From NCBI RefSeq assembly GCF_001613305.1, contig NZ_BDCC01000007.1:248001-312000 (forward strand): a stretch of DNA of 64,000 bases. The letters run 5' to 3'. The notes beneath the pieces were generated by a model, which was given only the letters and a program-made list of their open reading frames with translations, was not told the origin of the DNA and searched no databases. The position numbers and the translations under genes were made by a program. Below, in pieces: positions 1 to 7,208 of this stretch. The stretch is from Nocardia vaccinii NBRC 15922. Its GTDB lineage: Bacteria; Actinomycetota; Actinomycetes; Mycobacteriales; Mycobacteriaceae. How positions within the stretch are numbered: the first letter of the stretch is position 1; the number at the start of each line of letters is the position of its first letter.

Positions 1-122
1 CAGCCAAAAATACTGCTGATTCAAAACCTCGTGCCGGCTGGCTCGCGGTGCTGAAGTGAAAGGCATACGCCGTGCCTGGTCAACGAGGGCGCAGACTCCG
101 GCCGACACCACTGGGAGCAGAA

Positions 123-1238
123 GTGAGTACCGAAAAGATTGCTGAGCAGACCCGGTTCGCCTACTGGGTGCCCAATGTCAGTGGCGGCCTGGTCACCAGT
201 GATATCGAGCAGCGCACGTCGTGGGATTTCGAATACAACAGGAAGTTGGCCCGCACCGCGGAGAACAACGGCTTCGAGTACGCGCTGTCCCAGGTTCGCT
301 ACACCGCCTCGTACGGTGCGGAGTTCCAGCACGAGTCGACCTCGTTCAGTCTGGCACTGCTCGGCGCCACCGAGCGGCTGAAGGTCATCGCGGCGGTGCA
401 CCCGGGACTGTGGCATCCGGCGGTGCTGGCGAAATTCGGGGCCACGGCAGATCACCTGTCCGGCGGGCGATTCGCGATCAACGTGGTTTCGGGCTGGTTC
501 GCGGGGGAGTTCCAGGCGCTGGGGGAGCCGTGGCTCGAACACGACGAGCGGTACCGGCGCAGTGCGGAATTCCTCGAGGTGATTCGCAAGATCTGGACCG
601 AGGACGGGGTCGACTACGGCGGCGACTTCTACCGTATCCGCGATTTCACGCTGAAGCCCAAACCGCTGAACACTCCGGAACGGCCGAATCCCGAACTCTT
701 CCAAGGTGGTAACTCCACCGCTGCGCGCCGCAACGGCGGACGTTTCGCCGACTGGTATTTCTCCAACGGCAAGGATTTCGACGGCGTCACCGAACAATTG
801 GACGATCTGCGTGCCGTGGCGCGGGCGCACGATCGCGAGGTGAAGTTCGGGCTCAACGGGTTCATCATCGCCCGCGACAACGAGAAGGAGGCGCACGACA
901 CCCTCCGCGAGATCATCGCCAAGGCGAACAGGCCTGCGGTGGAGGGGTTCCGGGACGCGGTGCAGCAGGCCGGCGCGTCGACCGCGGACCGCCGGGGAAT
1001 GTGGGCCGATTCCACCTTCGAGGATCTGGTGCAGTACAACGACGGTTTCCGGACCGGTCTGATCGGCACGCCGGAGCAGATCGCCGAACGCATCGTGGCC
1101 TATCGCGATCTCGGCGTCGATCTGATCCTGGGTGGATTCCTGCATTTCCAGGAGGAGATCGAGTACTTCGGGCAGCGGGTGCTACCGCTCGTGCGCGAAC
1201 TCGAGGCGCAGCGTCGTCCGGTGGCTGTGGCGGGCTGA
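123..1238 (+). CDS. sfnG: Dimethylsulfone monooxygenase SfnG-like (LLM flavin enzyme)
   Basis: This 371-residue protein is a luciferase-like, FMNH2-dependent monooxygenase. The N-terminal stretch (TRFAYWVPNVSGG), the ATERLKVIAAVHPGLWHPA segment and the NVVSGWFAGEF segment are those of the SfnG/SsuD-like branch. SfnG oxidises dimethylsulfone to methanesulfinate and formaldehyde in the cytoplasm so that sulfur can be scavenged. A longer frame opens at 72, but I chose the GTG at 123, which follows GGGAGCAG and begins VSTEKIAEQTRF, the usual family start. The stop overlaps the next start by one base (TGATG), so translation is coupled to the SfnB-like gene, and a flavin reductase follows. The exact sulfone substrate is inferred from the family. 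Confidence 0.88.
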   Translation: MSTEKIAEQTRFAYWVPNVSGGLVTSDIEQRTSWDFEYNRKLARTAENNGFEYALSQVRYTASYGAEFQHESTSFSLALLGATERLKVIAAVHPGLWHPAVLAKFGATADHLSGGRFAINVVSGWFAGEFQALGEPWLEHDERYRRSAEFLEVIRKIWTEDGVDYGGDFYRIRDFTLKPKPLNTPERPNPELFQGGNSTAARRNGGRFADWYFSNGKDFDGVTEQLDDLRAVARAHDREVKFGLNGFIIARDNEKEAHDTLREIIAKANRPAVEGFRDAVQQAGASTADRRGMWADSTFEDLVQYNDGFRTGLIGTPEQIAERIVAYRDLGVDLILGGFLHFQEEIEYFGQRVLPLVRELEAQRRPVAVAG

Positions 1239-2458
1239 TGACCGCCACGGCCGCGCAACGCATCACCTCCGCGGGGCACGCCCGGCAGGTGGCCCGGGAT
1301 CTGTCAGCGGAGTTCGCCGTCACCGCCGCGGAGCGGGATCGCTTGCGGCAGTTGCCCTATGGTGAGGTGGAGCGGTTGGCGGCCAGCGGACTGCTGGCGA
1401 TCACCGTCCCCGCCGAATACGGCGGCGCGGATCTGCCGCCGAGTGAATTGGCCGAGTTGGTAAGAACTCTCGCGGTCGCGGATCCCAATATCGCGCAGAT
1501 TCCGCACAGTCATTTCGTCTATGTGAATTTGCTGCGGCTGGCCGGATCGCCGGAACAGCAGCGGCGATATTTCGCGCAGGTGCTCGATGGTGCGCGGATC
1601 GCCAACGCGCAGTCCGAACGAGGTGGCGCGACGGTTGCGGAGGTGGCGACCACGTTGCGTCCGGACGGGCCGGATCTGCGCGTCGACGGGACCAAGTACT
1701 ACTGCACCGGTTCACCTTTCGCGGGAATTCTGGCGGTGCTGGCCCGGCTGGACGATCCGGAGGAACGTACCGGACTCGGTCCGGGGGAGTACGTGGCCTT
1801 TCTTCCGGCGAGCAGTCCGGGGGTCGAGATCGTCGACGACTGGAATGCGCTGGGGCAGCGTACGACCGGCAGTGGCACGGTGCGATTCGACGGTGTCCGC
1901 GTCGAGGCCGGGCAGCTCGTAGCCCGGGATTCGGCGGTGCGCGCGCCGACCGGATACGGGGCGTTCGCCCAGTTGCTGCACGCGGCGATCGATACAGGTA
2001 TCGCGCGCGGAGCATTGAGCGCGGCAACGGAATTCGTGCGCACTCGCAGTCGCCCGTGGTTCGAGGCGCGGGTCGAGCGCGCCATCGACGATCCGCTGCT
2101 GATTCAGCGCATCGGTGAGCTGGCCGTCTCGGTGACCGCCGCCGAGGCGACGCTGACCGCCGCCGGACTGGCCGTGGACGCGGCCACCGCGAGCCCCGAT
2201 CCGGGACAGGACGTCGTCGCGCGGGCGTCGCTCGCGGTGGCCGCGGCCAAGATTCTCGCCGACCGGGCCGCGATCGAGGTATCCGCCGCACTGTTCGAGG
2301 TCGGCGGAACTCGCAGTGCCGCAGCAGATCTCAACCTGGACCACTTCTGGCGCAACGCCCGCACACATACCCTGCACGATCCGGTGCGCTGGAAGTATCA
2401 GCACCTGGGCCGCGCCCTGTTGCACGACACTGCACCGCCACTGCACGGGGTGCTGTGA
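1238..2458 (+). CDS. sfnB: SfnB-like acyl-CoA dehydrogenase-fold sulfur-acquisition oxidoreductase
   Basis: The 406-residue product has the acyl-CoA dehydrogenase fold: a helical N-terminal domain (LPYGEVERLAASGLLAITVP, EYGGADLP), a central beta domain with NAQSERGG and WNALGQRTTGSGTVRFDGV, and a C-terminal helical domain ending with an HFWRNARTHTLHDPVRWKY motif. It lacks an obvious acyl-CoA substrate context and matches the SfnB/DszC-like flavin enzymes that act with sulfone monooxygenases. The start overlaps the sfnG stop and the two form one operon. The role in sulfur acquisition is known for the family; its precise reaction is not settled. DszC-like activity on another organosulfur compound is an alternative. 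Confidence 0.85.
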   Translation: MTATAAQRITSAGHARQVARDLSAEFAVTAAERDRLRQLPYGEVERLAASGLLAITVPAEYGGADLPPSELAELVRTLAVADPNIAQIPHSHFVYVNLLRLAGSPEQQRRYFAQVLDGARIANAQSERGGATVAEVATTLRPDGPDLRVDGTKYYCTGSPFAGILAVLARLDDPEERTGLGPGEYVAFLPASSPGVEIVDDWNALGQRTTGSGTVRFDGVRVEAGQLVARDSAVRAPTGYGAFAQLLHAAIDTGIARGALSAATEFVRTRSRPWFEARVERAIDDPLLIQRIGELAVSVTAAEATLTAAGLAVDAATASPDPGQDVVARASLAVAAAKILADRAAIEVSAALFEVGGTRSAAADLNLDHFWRNARTHTLHDPVRWKYQHLGRALLHDTAPPLHGVL

Positions 2459-2459
2459 T

Positions 2460-2572
2460 TTCGGCCTCCGCTTCGCTTCGGCGGGGCTGTGTCTTCGGCC
2501 TCCGCTTCGCTTCGGCGGGGCCCTATTGACCCCCCGGTCTCGGGGTTGGCGTTGCCCGGGTGGACGGAACTC
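2460..2572. repeat. Dispersed GC-rich intergenic element, two core copies
   Basis: Two identical 27-bp cores (TTCGGCCTCCGCTTCG followed by CTTCGGCGGGG) lie at 2460-2486 and 2494-2520, a 34-bp period, starting one base after the sfnB stop. A tail reading GGTCTCGGGGTTGGCG and ending in GGACGGAACTCA follows. The same core-plus-tail arrangement recurs after the ROK gene at 11957-12203, and related cores occur at four other places in the window. The core can fold into an imperfect hairpin (CCTCCG against CGGCGG). Confidence 0.8.
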
Positions 2573-2615
2573 AGGGGGCCTTGTGTTCCCCTTCGCCAGA
2601 ACAGAGAGGTACCCC

Positions 2616-3131
2616 ATGTCCGAACTGCAGGAGATTCCCGCCGACGCCGCCGGTTTGCGTGGCGCGTTCGCCTTCTTTCCCAGCGGGGTGGTGACCGTCT
2701 GCGCCGAAATCGACGGTGTGCGTCACGGATTGGCGGTGAGTACGTTCGTGCCGGTGTCGCTGGATCCACCGCTGGTGTCGTTCTGTGTGCAGAACAGCTC
2801 CTCGACGTGGCCGCTGCTGTCGCAGGCCAGCCATCTCGGATTGAGTCTGCTGGGGACCGATCAGCAGGATACTGCGCGGTCGTTCGGGTCTCGCACGGGT
2901 GATCGGTTCGCGGGGGTGCGGCTGCATCGCGGGACGGGACACGCGGTATTCGTCGAGGGCGCCTCCGCGTGGATCGAGGGGACGCTGCACGCGCAGGTGC
3001 CCGCGGGGGATCACCAGGTGGTGCTGGTGCACGTTCGGCGCTCGGCCACCCGTGCCGATATCGATCCGCTGGTCTTCCACGGCAGTCGGTACCGCCGTTT
3101 GCGCGCCGAGGAATTGCGCGCCGCCGGGTAG
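2616..3131 (+). CDS. Flavin reductase family protein (FMN reductase partner)
   Basis: The 171-residue protein is a single flavin-reductase-like (split barrel) domain. Typical motifs are FPSGVVTVCAEIDG, AVSTFVPVSLDPPLVSFCV, and a late HVRRSATRADIDPLVFHGSRYRRL. Members reduce FMN or FAD with NAD(P)H and hand the reduced flavin to two-component monooxygenases. The ATG at 2616 follows GAGAGG at good spacing; the frame is open further upstream but that stretch overlaps sfnB. Its position 157 bp behind sfnG-sfnB suggests it supplies FMNH2 to them, although the repeat element between them could weaken read-through. Confidence 0.85.
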   Translation: MSELQEIPADAAGLRGAFAFFPSGVVTVCAEIDGVRHGLAVSTFVPVSLDPPLVSFCVQNSSSTWPLLSQASHLGLSLLGTDQQDTARSFGSRTGDRFAGVRLHRGTGHAVFVEGASAWIEGTLHAQVPAGDHQVVLVHVRRSATRADIDPLVFHGSRYRRLRAEELRAAG

Positions 3132-3229
3132 TCGGCCGGATCGGGCCGGGCGTGTCCGACGTCGTGTCGTCGGTGAGATCGATCACGTGTGCGGGCGCAT
3201 GCCCACAGGTGGGAAACGCCCCGTCCCTA

Positions 3230-3877
3230 TCAGATCGGGTGCGCCGGACGGAAACACAGGCGCTCGCGCGGACCCGCACTCGCTTGCGTATGAGCGATGA
3301 CACCGGCGACCAGGCCGCGGGCGGTCAGACCGTGGCGCTGCATGTCCTGGCTGAATCCGTCGAGGTGAATGAGGGTGTGCTGGATCAGATCCGCGGCGAT
3401 ACCGGCCGGTTCGGTGCAGGCCACGCGGTAGGCCGCCACCGCTCGGGGGTCCTCGGTCAACGCCGCGAGCGCGCCCAAACGCACTCGCTGCGTGAGATTT
3501 TCCCAGAGACGTGCCTGGTCGGCGCTGCGGATGACCCGCCTGCCACCTCGGTAGTCCAGGTCACGAATGATGTTGTCTGCAGATTTGCCGAGCCGGGTTT
3601 CGCACACCACTGCCCATAGTGCGCACAACCAACTCAGCCCGCGCAGGATGTCGATCCGCTCTTGCGATCCGCGCAGGGCCAGATAGGCGTCGGCGGATGC
3701 CTGAGTGGTGATGTTCTCCCACTGGAACACCAGCGTCTCCAGCTCGACCAGGAAATCGCCGGGCAACTCGCTCTCGTCGGGGCGGACGATGCCGACCGCG
3801 CGCTGCGACAACGGGTCCCGCAATTCGACCATCGCCGGATCTGCGGTACGGATCCAGTCGTGCTCGTGCCCGGTCAT
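3230..3877 (-). CDS. Unknown conserved-looking cytoplasmic protein
   Basis: I do not recognise this 215-residue protein. It has no signal peptide or clear membrane segment, is rich in Trp, Arg and acidic residues (DFLVELETLVFQWENI, GLSWLCALWAVVCETRLG), and looks mostly alpha-helical. I chose the ATG at 3877 because GAGGG sits 8 bases before it; the frame runs upstream to 3961 with two further ATG codons lacking a good ribosome site. It ends facing the flavin reductase gene, 98 bp away, and is followed on the same strand by nothing obviously linked. Its codon use matches the window. Confidence 0.6.
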   Translation of the reverse strand: MTGHEHDWIRTADPAMVELRDPLSQRAVGIVRPDESELPGDFLVELETLVFQWENITTQASADAYLALRGSQERIDILRGLSWLCALWAVVCETRLGKSADNIIRDLDYRGGRRVIRSADQARLWENLTQRVRLGALAALTEDPRAVAAYRVACTEPAGIAADLIQHTLIHLDGFSQDMQRHGLTARGLVAGVIAHTQASAGPRERLCFRPAHPI

Positions 3878-4018
3878 CAGCGAACCCTCGAGGTCGATGC
3901 GGACGGGCGGCCGGTAGGGGCCGCCCCTTCGCATTGAGCCACGAAATGTGCGGGCGCGCAACGTCCCAGCGCCGGACCCGCGACCTCGTGTCGAGGCCGC
4001 GGGCTCGCGGGTGTGCGA

Positions 4019-4645
4019 TCAGGGCTTGCCGGACATCACCGCGGTGACCGCGTCCATGAACGGCTGCCCGCCCATGGCGTATCCGCCGCCGATCGCGCCG
4101 ATCAGCAGGCCGACGGGCCCGGTGAGCCAGCTCAGGAAGAAGAAGCCGCACACGGCGCCGATCAGGCCGCCCAGCACGCCGCCGACCACCACGCCGACGA
4201 TGTTCTTGTTGATCTCCGCCATCAGCCGGGCCATCGAGCTGACCGGTCGCAGCTCGCCGACATCCTTGGCGCTCGGGGCCTTGGGTTGCAGTACGAGCTG
4301 GTGACCGTCCGCGCTGATCTGCTGCGCGAGATGCAGTGTGCCGCCGTTGATCCGGAACGCCAGCGGCACCTTGGCGAGGGCGGTGCCGTCAGTGTTCTTC
4401 AGATCGACCTCGGTGCCGTTCGCGGCGAGCTCGAAGCGGCCCTTGTCCACGACGGTCGTCAGTTTGTGCGACAGGTCCGACAGGACCGAGTGATAAGCGA
4501 CGCCGTGGTCGACGCCGGAGGCGGTGGTTTGTTTGGCCACTGCGGGGGAAGGGGGTGCCGATGGGCTCGCGTCCGCCGTCCCCGCGGCGATCCCCACCGT
4601 CACAACCGCGAGAAGTGCGGTTGCGGCGAACTTGCCGAACTTCAT
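4019..4645 (-). CDS. Secreted or membrane protein with glycine-zipper tail (DUF8020-like)
   Basis: The 208-residue product has a classical signal peptide (KFGKFAATALLAVVTVGIAAG, cleavage near the ADASPS region), then a beta-rich domain (about residues 45-120, GRFELAANGTEVDLKNTDG, FRINGGTLHLAQQI), then about 75 residues of Gly/Val-rich hydrophobic segments (GVVVGGVLGGLIGAVCGFF, VGLLIGAIGGGYAMGG). This architecture is common in Nocardia and fits the DUF8020 group as I recall it; the function is unknown. The tail would insert in a membrane or oligomerise. The gene diverges from the cysteine-containing exported protein at 4936. Confidence 0.75.
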   Translation of the reverse strand: MKFGKFAATALLAVVTVGIAAGTADASPSAPPSPAVAKQTTASGVDHGVAYHSVLSDLSHKLTTVVDKGRFELAANGTEVDLKNTDGTALAKVPLAFRINGGTLHLAQQISADGHQLVLQPKAPSAKDVGELRPVSSMARLMAEINKNIVGVVVGGVLGGLIGAVCGFFFLSWLTGPVGLLIGAIGGGYAMGGQPFMDAVTAVMSGKP

Positions 4646-4935
4646 ACAGATTTCCTATCGGAGCCTACCGCCGGCATGTGCAGCCGGACGGCGAATGACT
4701 GTACCGGGTCCGAAGCCTGTTGGCAGACATGGCTATACGCGAGAGCCCGTCCGGCATCGTTATTGAATTGTTATATGTAAAGGTGCGTCCCGCTTCTGAG
4801 TAAAAATATGCAGCTTCACAATTCGCGTATGCCGTCGCAGGTGGTGTATGCACTGTGTGATCGCAAAACACATGTGTTCAAACTTGGAATCTCGCGATAC
4901 GGGTTCGAAGTGTTACAGCTCTGGAGGACGGTTTC
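4646..4935. promoter_or_regulatory. AT-rich divergent intergenic region
   Basis: This 290-bp spacer separates two divergent genes for exported proteins. Part of it (about 4755-4880) is much richer in A and T than the surroundings, for example TATTGAATTGTTATATGTAA, which suits divergent promoters. I cannot single out a convincing -35/-10 pair, and I see no open frame that looks like a gene. Confidence 0.4.
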
Positions 4936-5670
4936 GTGCCGCGTCGTCGTGTCCACGCCGGAATCATCCTGGTGGGCTTCGTGATCGCTTCCGGCTTGGC
5001 GATGGCATGCCTGATCTTCGCTGCGCTGTCGGTGGGCGGCCACCATGTGAACGCGGCCGACGCCAGCGCCTCGCAGACCTCGGTGCCGCCGAGCGCCGAG
5101 ACCACCAGGCCCGAGGCGTCGCACACAGCGAAGACGACCGGCCCCAGATCGCCGGCCGCCAAGCCCGGGACCACCATCGCGCCGCTGCCGCCGTTGGCCG
5201 CGGCCTCCTCGGCGGCGCCGACACCGACCTCCACCCCGGCATCGACGACCAACAAGGGTGCGAATCAGCGCGATGCCGCGGACCCGGTCTCCGCGGGTGA
5301 CTGTGTCGCCGGGGTCGGCTCGGACGGTTCGGTGACCAAAACCTCTTGCGGCAGTTCGAATTCCGCTTATCGGGTGAACAGCAAGGCGAGTGCGGGCGGA
5401 CAGTGCCCGAGTGATTCGGATCGTTCGGTGTCGCAGACGCTGCCCGGCGGCGCGAAAGACACGCTCTGCCTGGACACCGACTGGGAAGTCGGTCGCTGCA
5501 TGGCGGTCTCGGGCAATTCCGCGACCCCGACCGACTGCACCGCGGCCCCCGGGACGATGCGGGTGCAGGCGATCAACCGCAACACCGCGGATGTGAACAC
5601 CTGCACCGATGCGAACCACGGCGTGGTCTACAAGCAGCGCAAGTTCGTCGTCTGCCTGGCCCAGATGTGA
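4936..5670 (+). CDS. Membrane-anchored, cysteine-containing exported protein (LppU-like domain)
   Basis: The 244-residue protein starts at GTG behind GGAGGA. It has one N-terminal membrane segment (HAGIILVGFVIASGLAMACL and onward), a Thr/Ser/Pro/Ala-rich linker to about residue 115, then a C-terminal domain with eight well-spaced cysteines (VSAGDCVAG, KTSCGSS, GGQCPSD, DTLCLDTDWEVGRCM, PTDCTA, NTCTD, FVVCLAQM). The cysteine pattern suggests disulfides outside the membrane and resembles LppU/SCO3897-type domains. No enzyme motif is visible. It ends 16 bp from the convergent SDR gene. Confidence 0.7.
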   Translation: MPRRRVHAGIILVGFVIASGLAMACLIFAALSVGGHHVNAADASASQTSVPPSAETTRPEASHTAKTTGPRSPAAKPGTTIAPLPPLAAASSAAPTPTSTPASTTNKGANQRDAADPVSAGDCVAGVGSDGSVTKTSCGSSNSAYRVNSKASAGGQCPSDSDRSVSQTLPGGAKDTLCLDTDWEVGRCMAVSGNSATPTDCTAAPGTMRVQAINRNTADVNTCTDANHGVVYKQRKFVVCLAQM

Positions 5671-5686
5671 TTCTCGCGCGAATTCT

Positions 5687-6550
5687 TCAGCGCGACACCG
5701 GAGTTCGACGCTGCGCGTCGAGCAGGCGACTGAACTGCCGGTTGGCCAGTCGCATGGCGATCTCGTACGGCAACGCGAATTTGCGGGCGAACCAATAGCC
5801 GATCCGGATATCCGCCGAGGTGTGCACCAGATAGCGGTTGCGCTCGACGCCGGACAGAATCCGTTCGGCCACCTGTTCCGGCGTCGCGGCGTGGCCCTCG
5901 AACAGTCCGGTCAGCCGTTTGACCCGAGGGTCGTCGCGATCGACGCCGACCACCTGCACCGTGCCCACCAGCGGTGTGCGCACCGCGCCCGGGACGACCA
6001 GGCTCACCCCGATGTGATGGCGTTCGAGGTCGAATCGCAACACATCGGAGATCCCGCGCAGGCCGAATTTGCTGGCGCTGTAGGCCGCGTGCCAGGGCAG
6101 GGCGAGCAGTCCGGCGGCCGAGGAGACGTTGACCAGATGTCCGCCGTGCCCGGCGCGCACCATCGGCGGCAGGAAGCTCTCGATGACGTGGATCGGTCCC
6201 ATCAGGTTGACCTCGACCGCGGATTGCCAGTGCCGGTGTTCCAGATTCTCCACGGTGCCCCAGATGGCGATGCCCGCGATGTTCATCACGACGTCCAGGC
6301 TCGGATACCGCCCGTGGATCCGCTCGGCCCACGCTCGCACGGCCGCGTAGTCGGAGATGTCCAGGGCCCGCGCGTCGAGTACCTCGCCGCCGGTGGCGCG
6401 GATCTGCGCCACCGTGTCGTTCAGCCCCTCCTCGGAGATGTCGGTGAGGAACAGGCGCATACCCCGGTCCGCCGCGGCGATGGCGGTCGCCCGTCCGATT
6501 CCGCTCGCCGCGCCGGTGATCAGGCACAGGCGGCCGTTCAGATCTTTCAT
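5687..6550 (-). CDS. Short-chain dehydrogenase/reductase (SDR)
   Basis: The 287-residue product is a classical SDR: TGAASGIGRA cofactor loop near the N-terminus, NIAG at about residue 90, catalytic Ser in VNVSSAAG, and YSASK carrying the catalytic Tyr and Lys. The Asp in LTDIS after beta-2 favours NAD over NADP. The ATG at 6550 has GGAGG in front; the open frame extends to 7216 but that part lacks SDR features. The C-terminal extension (VHTSADIRIGYWFARKFALP) is typical of actinobacterial SDRs acting on lipid or steroid-like substrates. The substrate is unknown. Confidence 0.88.
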   Translation of the reverse strand: MKDLNGRLCLITGAASGIGRATAIAAADRGMRLFLTDISEEGLNDTVAQIRATGGEVLDARALDISDYAAVRAWAERIHGRYPSLDVVMNIAGIAIWGTVENLEHRHWQSAVEVNLMGPIHVIESFLPPMVRAGHGGHLVNVSSAAGLLALPWHAAYSASKFGLRGISDVLRFDLERHHIGVSLVVPGAVRTPLVGTVQVVGVDRDDPRVKRLTGLFEGHAATPEQVAERILSGVERNRYLVHTSADIRIGYWFARKFALPYEIAMRLANRQFSRLLDAQRRTPVSR

Positions 6551-6922
6551 GACGGACTCCTCCGGGCTGGTTGAAAACGGCGTTGTTCTGATCATGTCCG
6601 GGCGGGCCTCAGCTCGTCTCAGGTCATTGCGAACGATAGTGTACATAGAAATTTCGCGGATCATGGCGCGGCTCCGCGAGCCCGGACCAGCAGTTCGATT
6701 CACGCTGAGCAGGAGTACCGGCAGCCGGACGCGGCTGTTCCGGCGTCGATGCAGCGGCATCGCCGCCGCCGGGTGCGAGCGCCACCGCGGGATCGCTGGG
6801 GGAGTCCATGAGCACAGAGACCGCTGTCGGCAGTCCGCCGGTACCGGAGGCCGACGAGGGGCCCTGCCGGTCGCGCGCACCTGGCATGCCGAACGCGAGG
6901 CACGGTCCCGGGAGGTGCGGCC
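6551..6922. other. Intergenic stretch with SDR leader and degenerate coding traces
   Basis: No intact gene is visible. The part nearest 6550 is the SDR leader and must hold its promoter. At 6808 an ATG follows GGGGGAG and opens a short frame (MSTETAVGSPPVPEADEG). A one-frame shift then leads into ALPVARTWHAEREARS, ending at the TGA of 6924-6926 that overlaps the start of the broken monooxygenase at 6923. This looks like a small coupled gene that has decayed, but no family is recognisable. Confidence 0.4.
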
Positions 6923-7160
6923 GTGACGATCTCGGGCGGGCGCGTCCCGCTGCCGGTCCGGGACCTGTCGCCGGTCGGCGCGGGATCCGCACCGCGCCAA
7001 AGCGATCCGGAACACGCTCGAGCCGGCGCACCGGGCCGAGAGCTGGGTTATCGGCGGTTCCGGGTGGCGGAGCATCATTTCGGGTATCGATCCGGCGAAG
7101 GTCTTGTCCTGCACGCGGTCCGGGTGAGGACGCGCAGATCGAACCGTGGCCGGCAAGACG
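6923..7160 (+). pseudogene. Frameshifted, truncated LLM-class flavin monooxygenase remnant
   Basis: A GTG start behind GGGAGG opens VPLPVRDLSPVGAGSAP, the N-terminal signature of LLM-class (luciferase-like) oxidoreductases. The next family block, AIRNTLEPAHRAE, appears in another frame from about 6999, and the block ELGYRRFRVAEHHF returns in the first frame. At least two small indels have therefore hit the gene. After the AEHHF motif nothing family-like follows, so most of the roughly 330-residue enzyme is gone. The end coordinate is approximate. The intact glycosyltransferase gene begins about 50 bp downstream. Confidence 0.65.
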
Positions 7161-7171
7161 TGACAATTCGG

Positions 7172-7201
7172 TTGACGGCTGTTCGGAATTCGCCGGATAT
7201 T
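7172..7201 (+). promoter_or_regulatory. Strong -35/-10 promoter for a leaderless glycosyltransferase mRNA
   Basis: TTGACG at 7172-7177 and GATATT at 7196-7201 are separated by 18 bp. The GTG at 7209 lies seven bases after the -10, where transcription would begin. This implies a leaderless mRNA and decides the start of the downstream gene. Confidence 0.55.
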
Positions 7202-7208
7202 GGGCATC

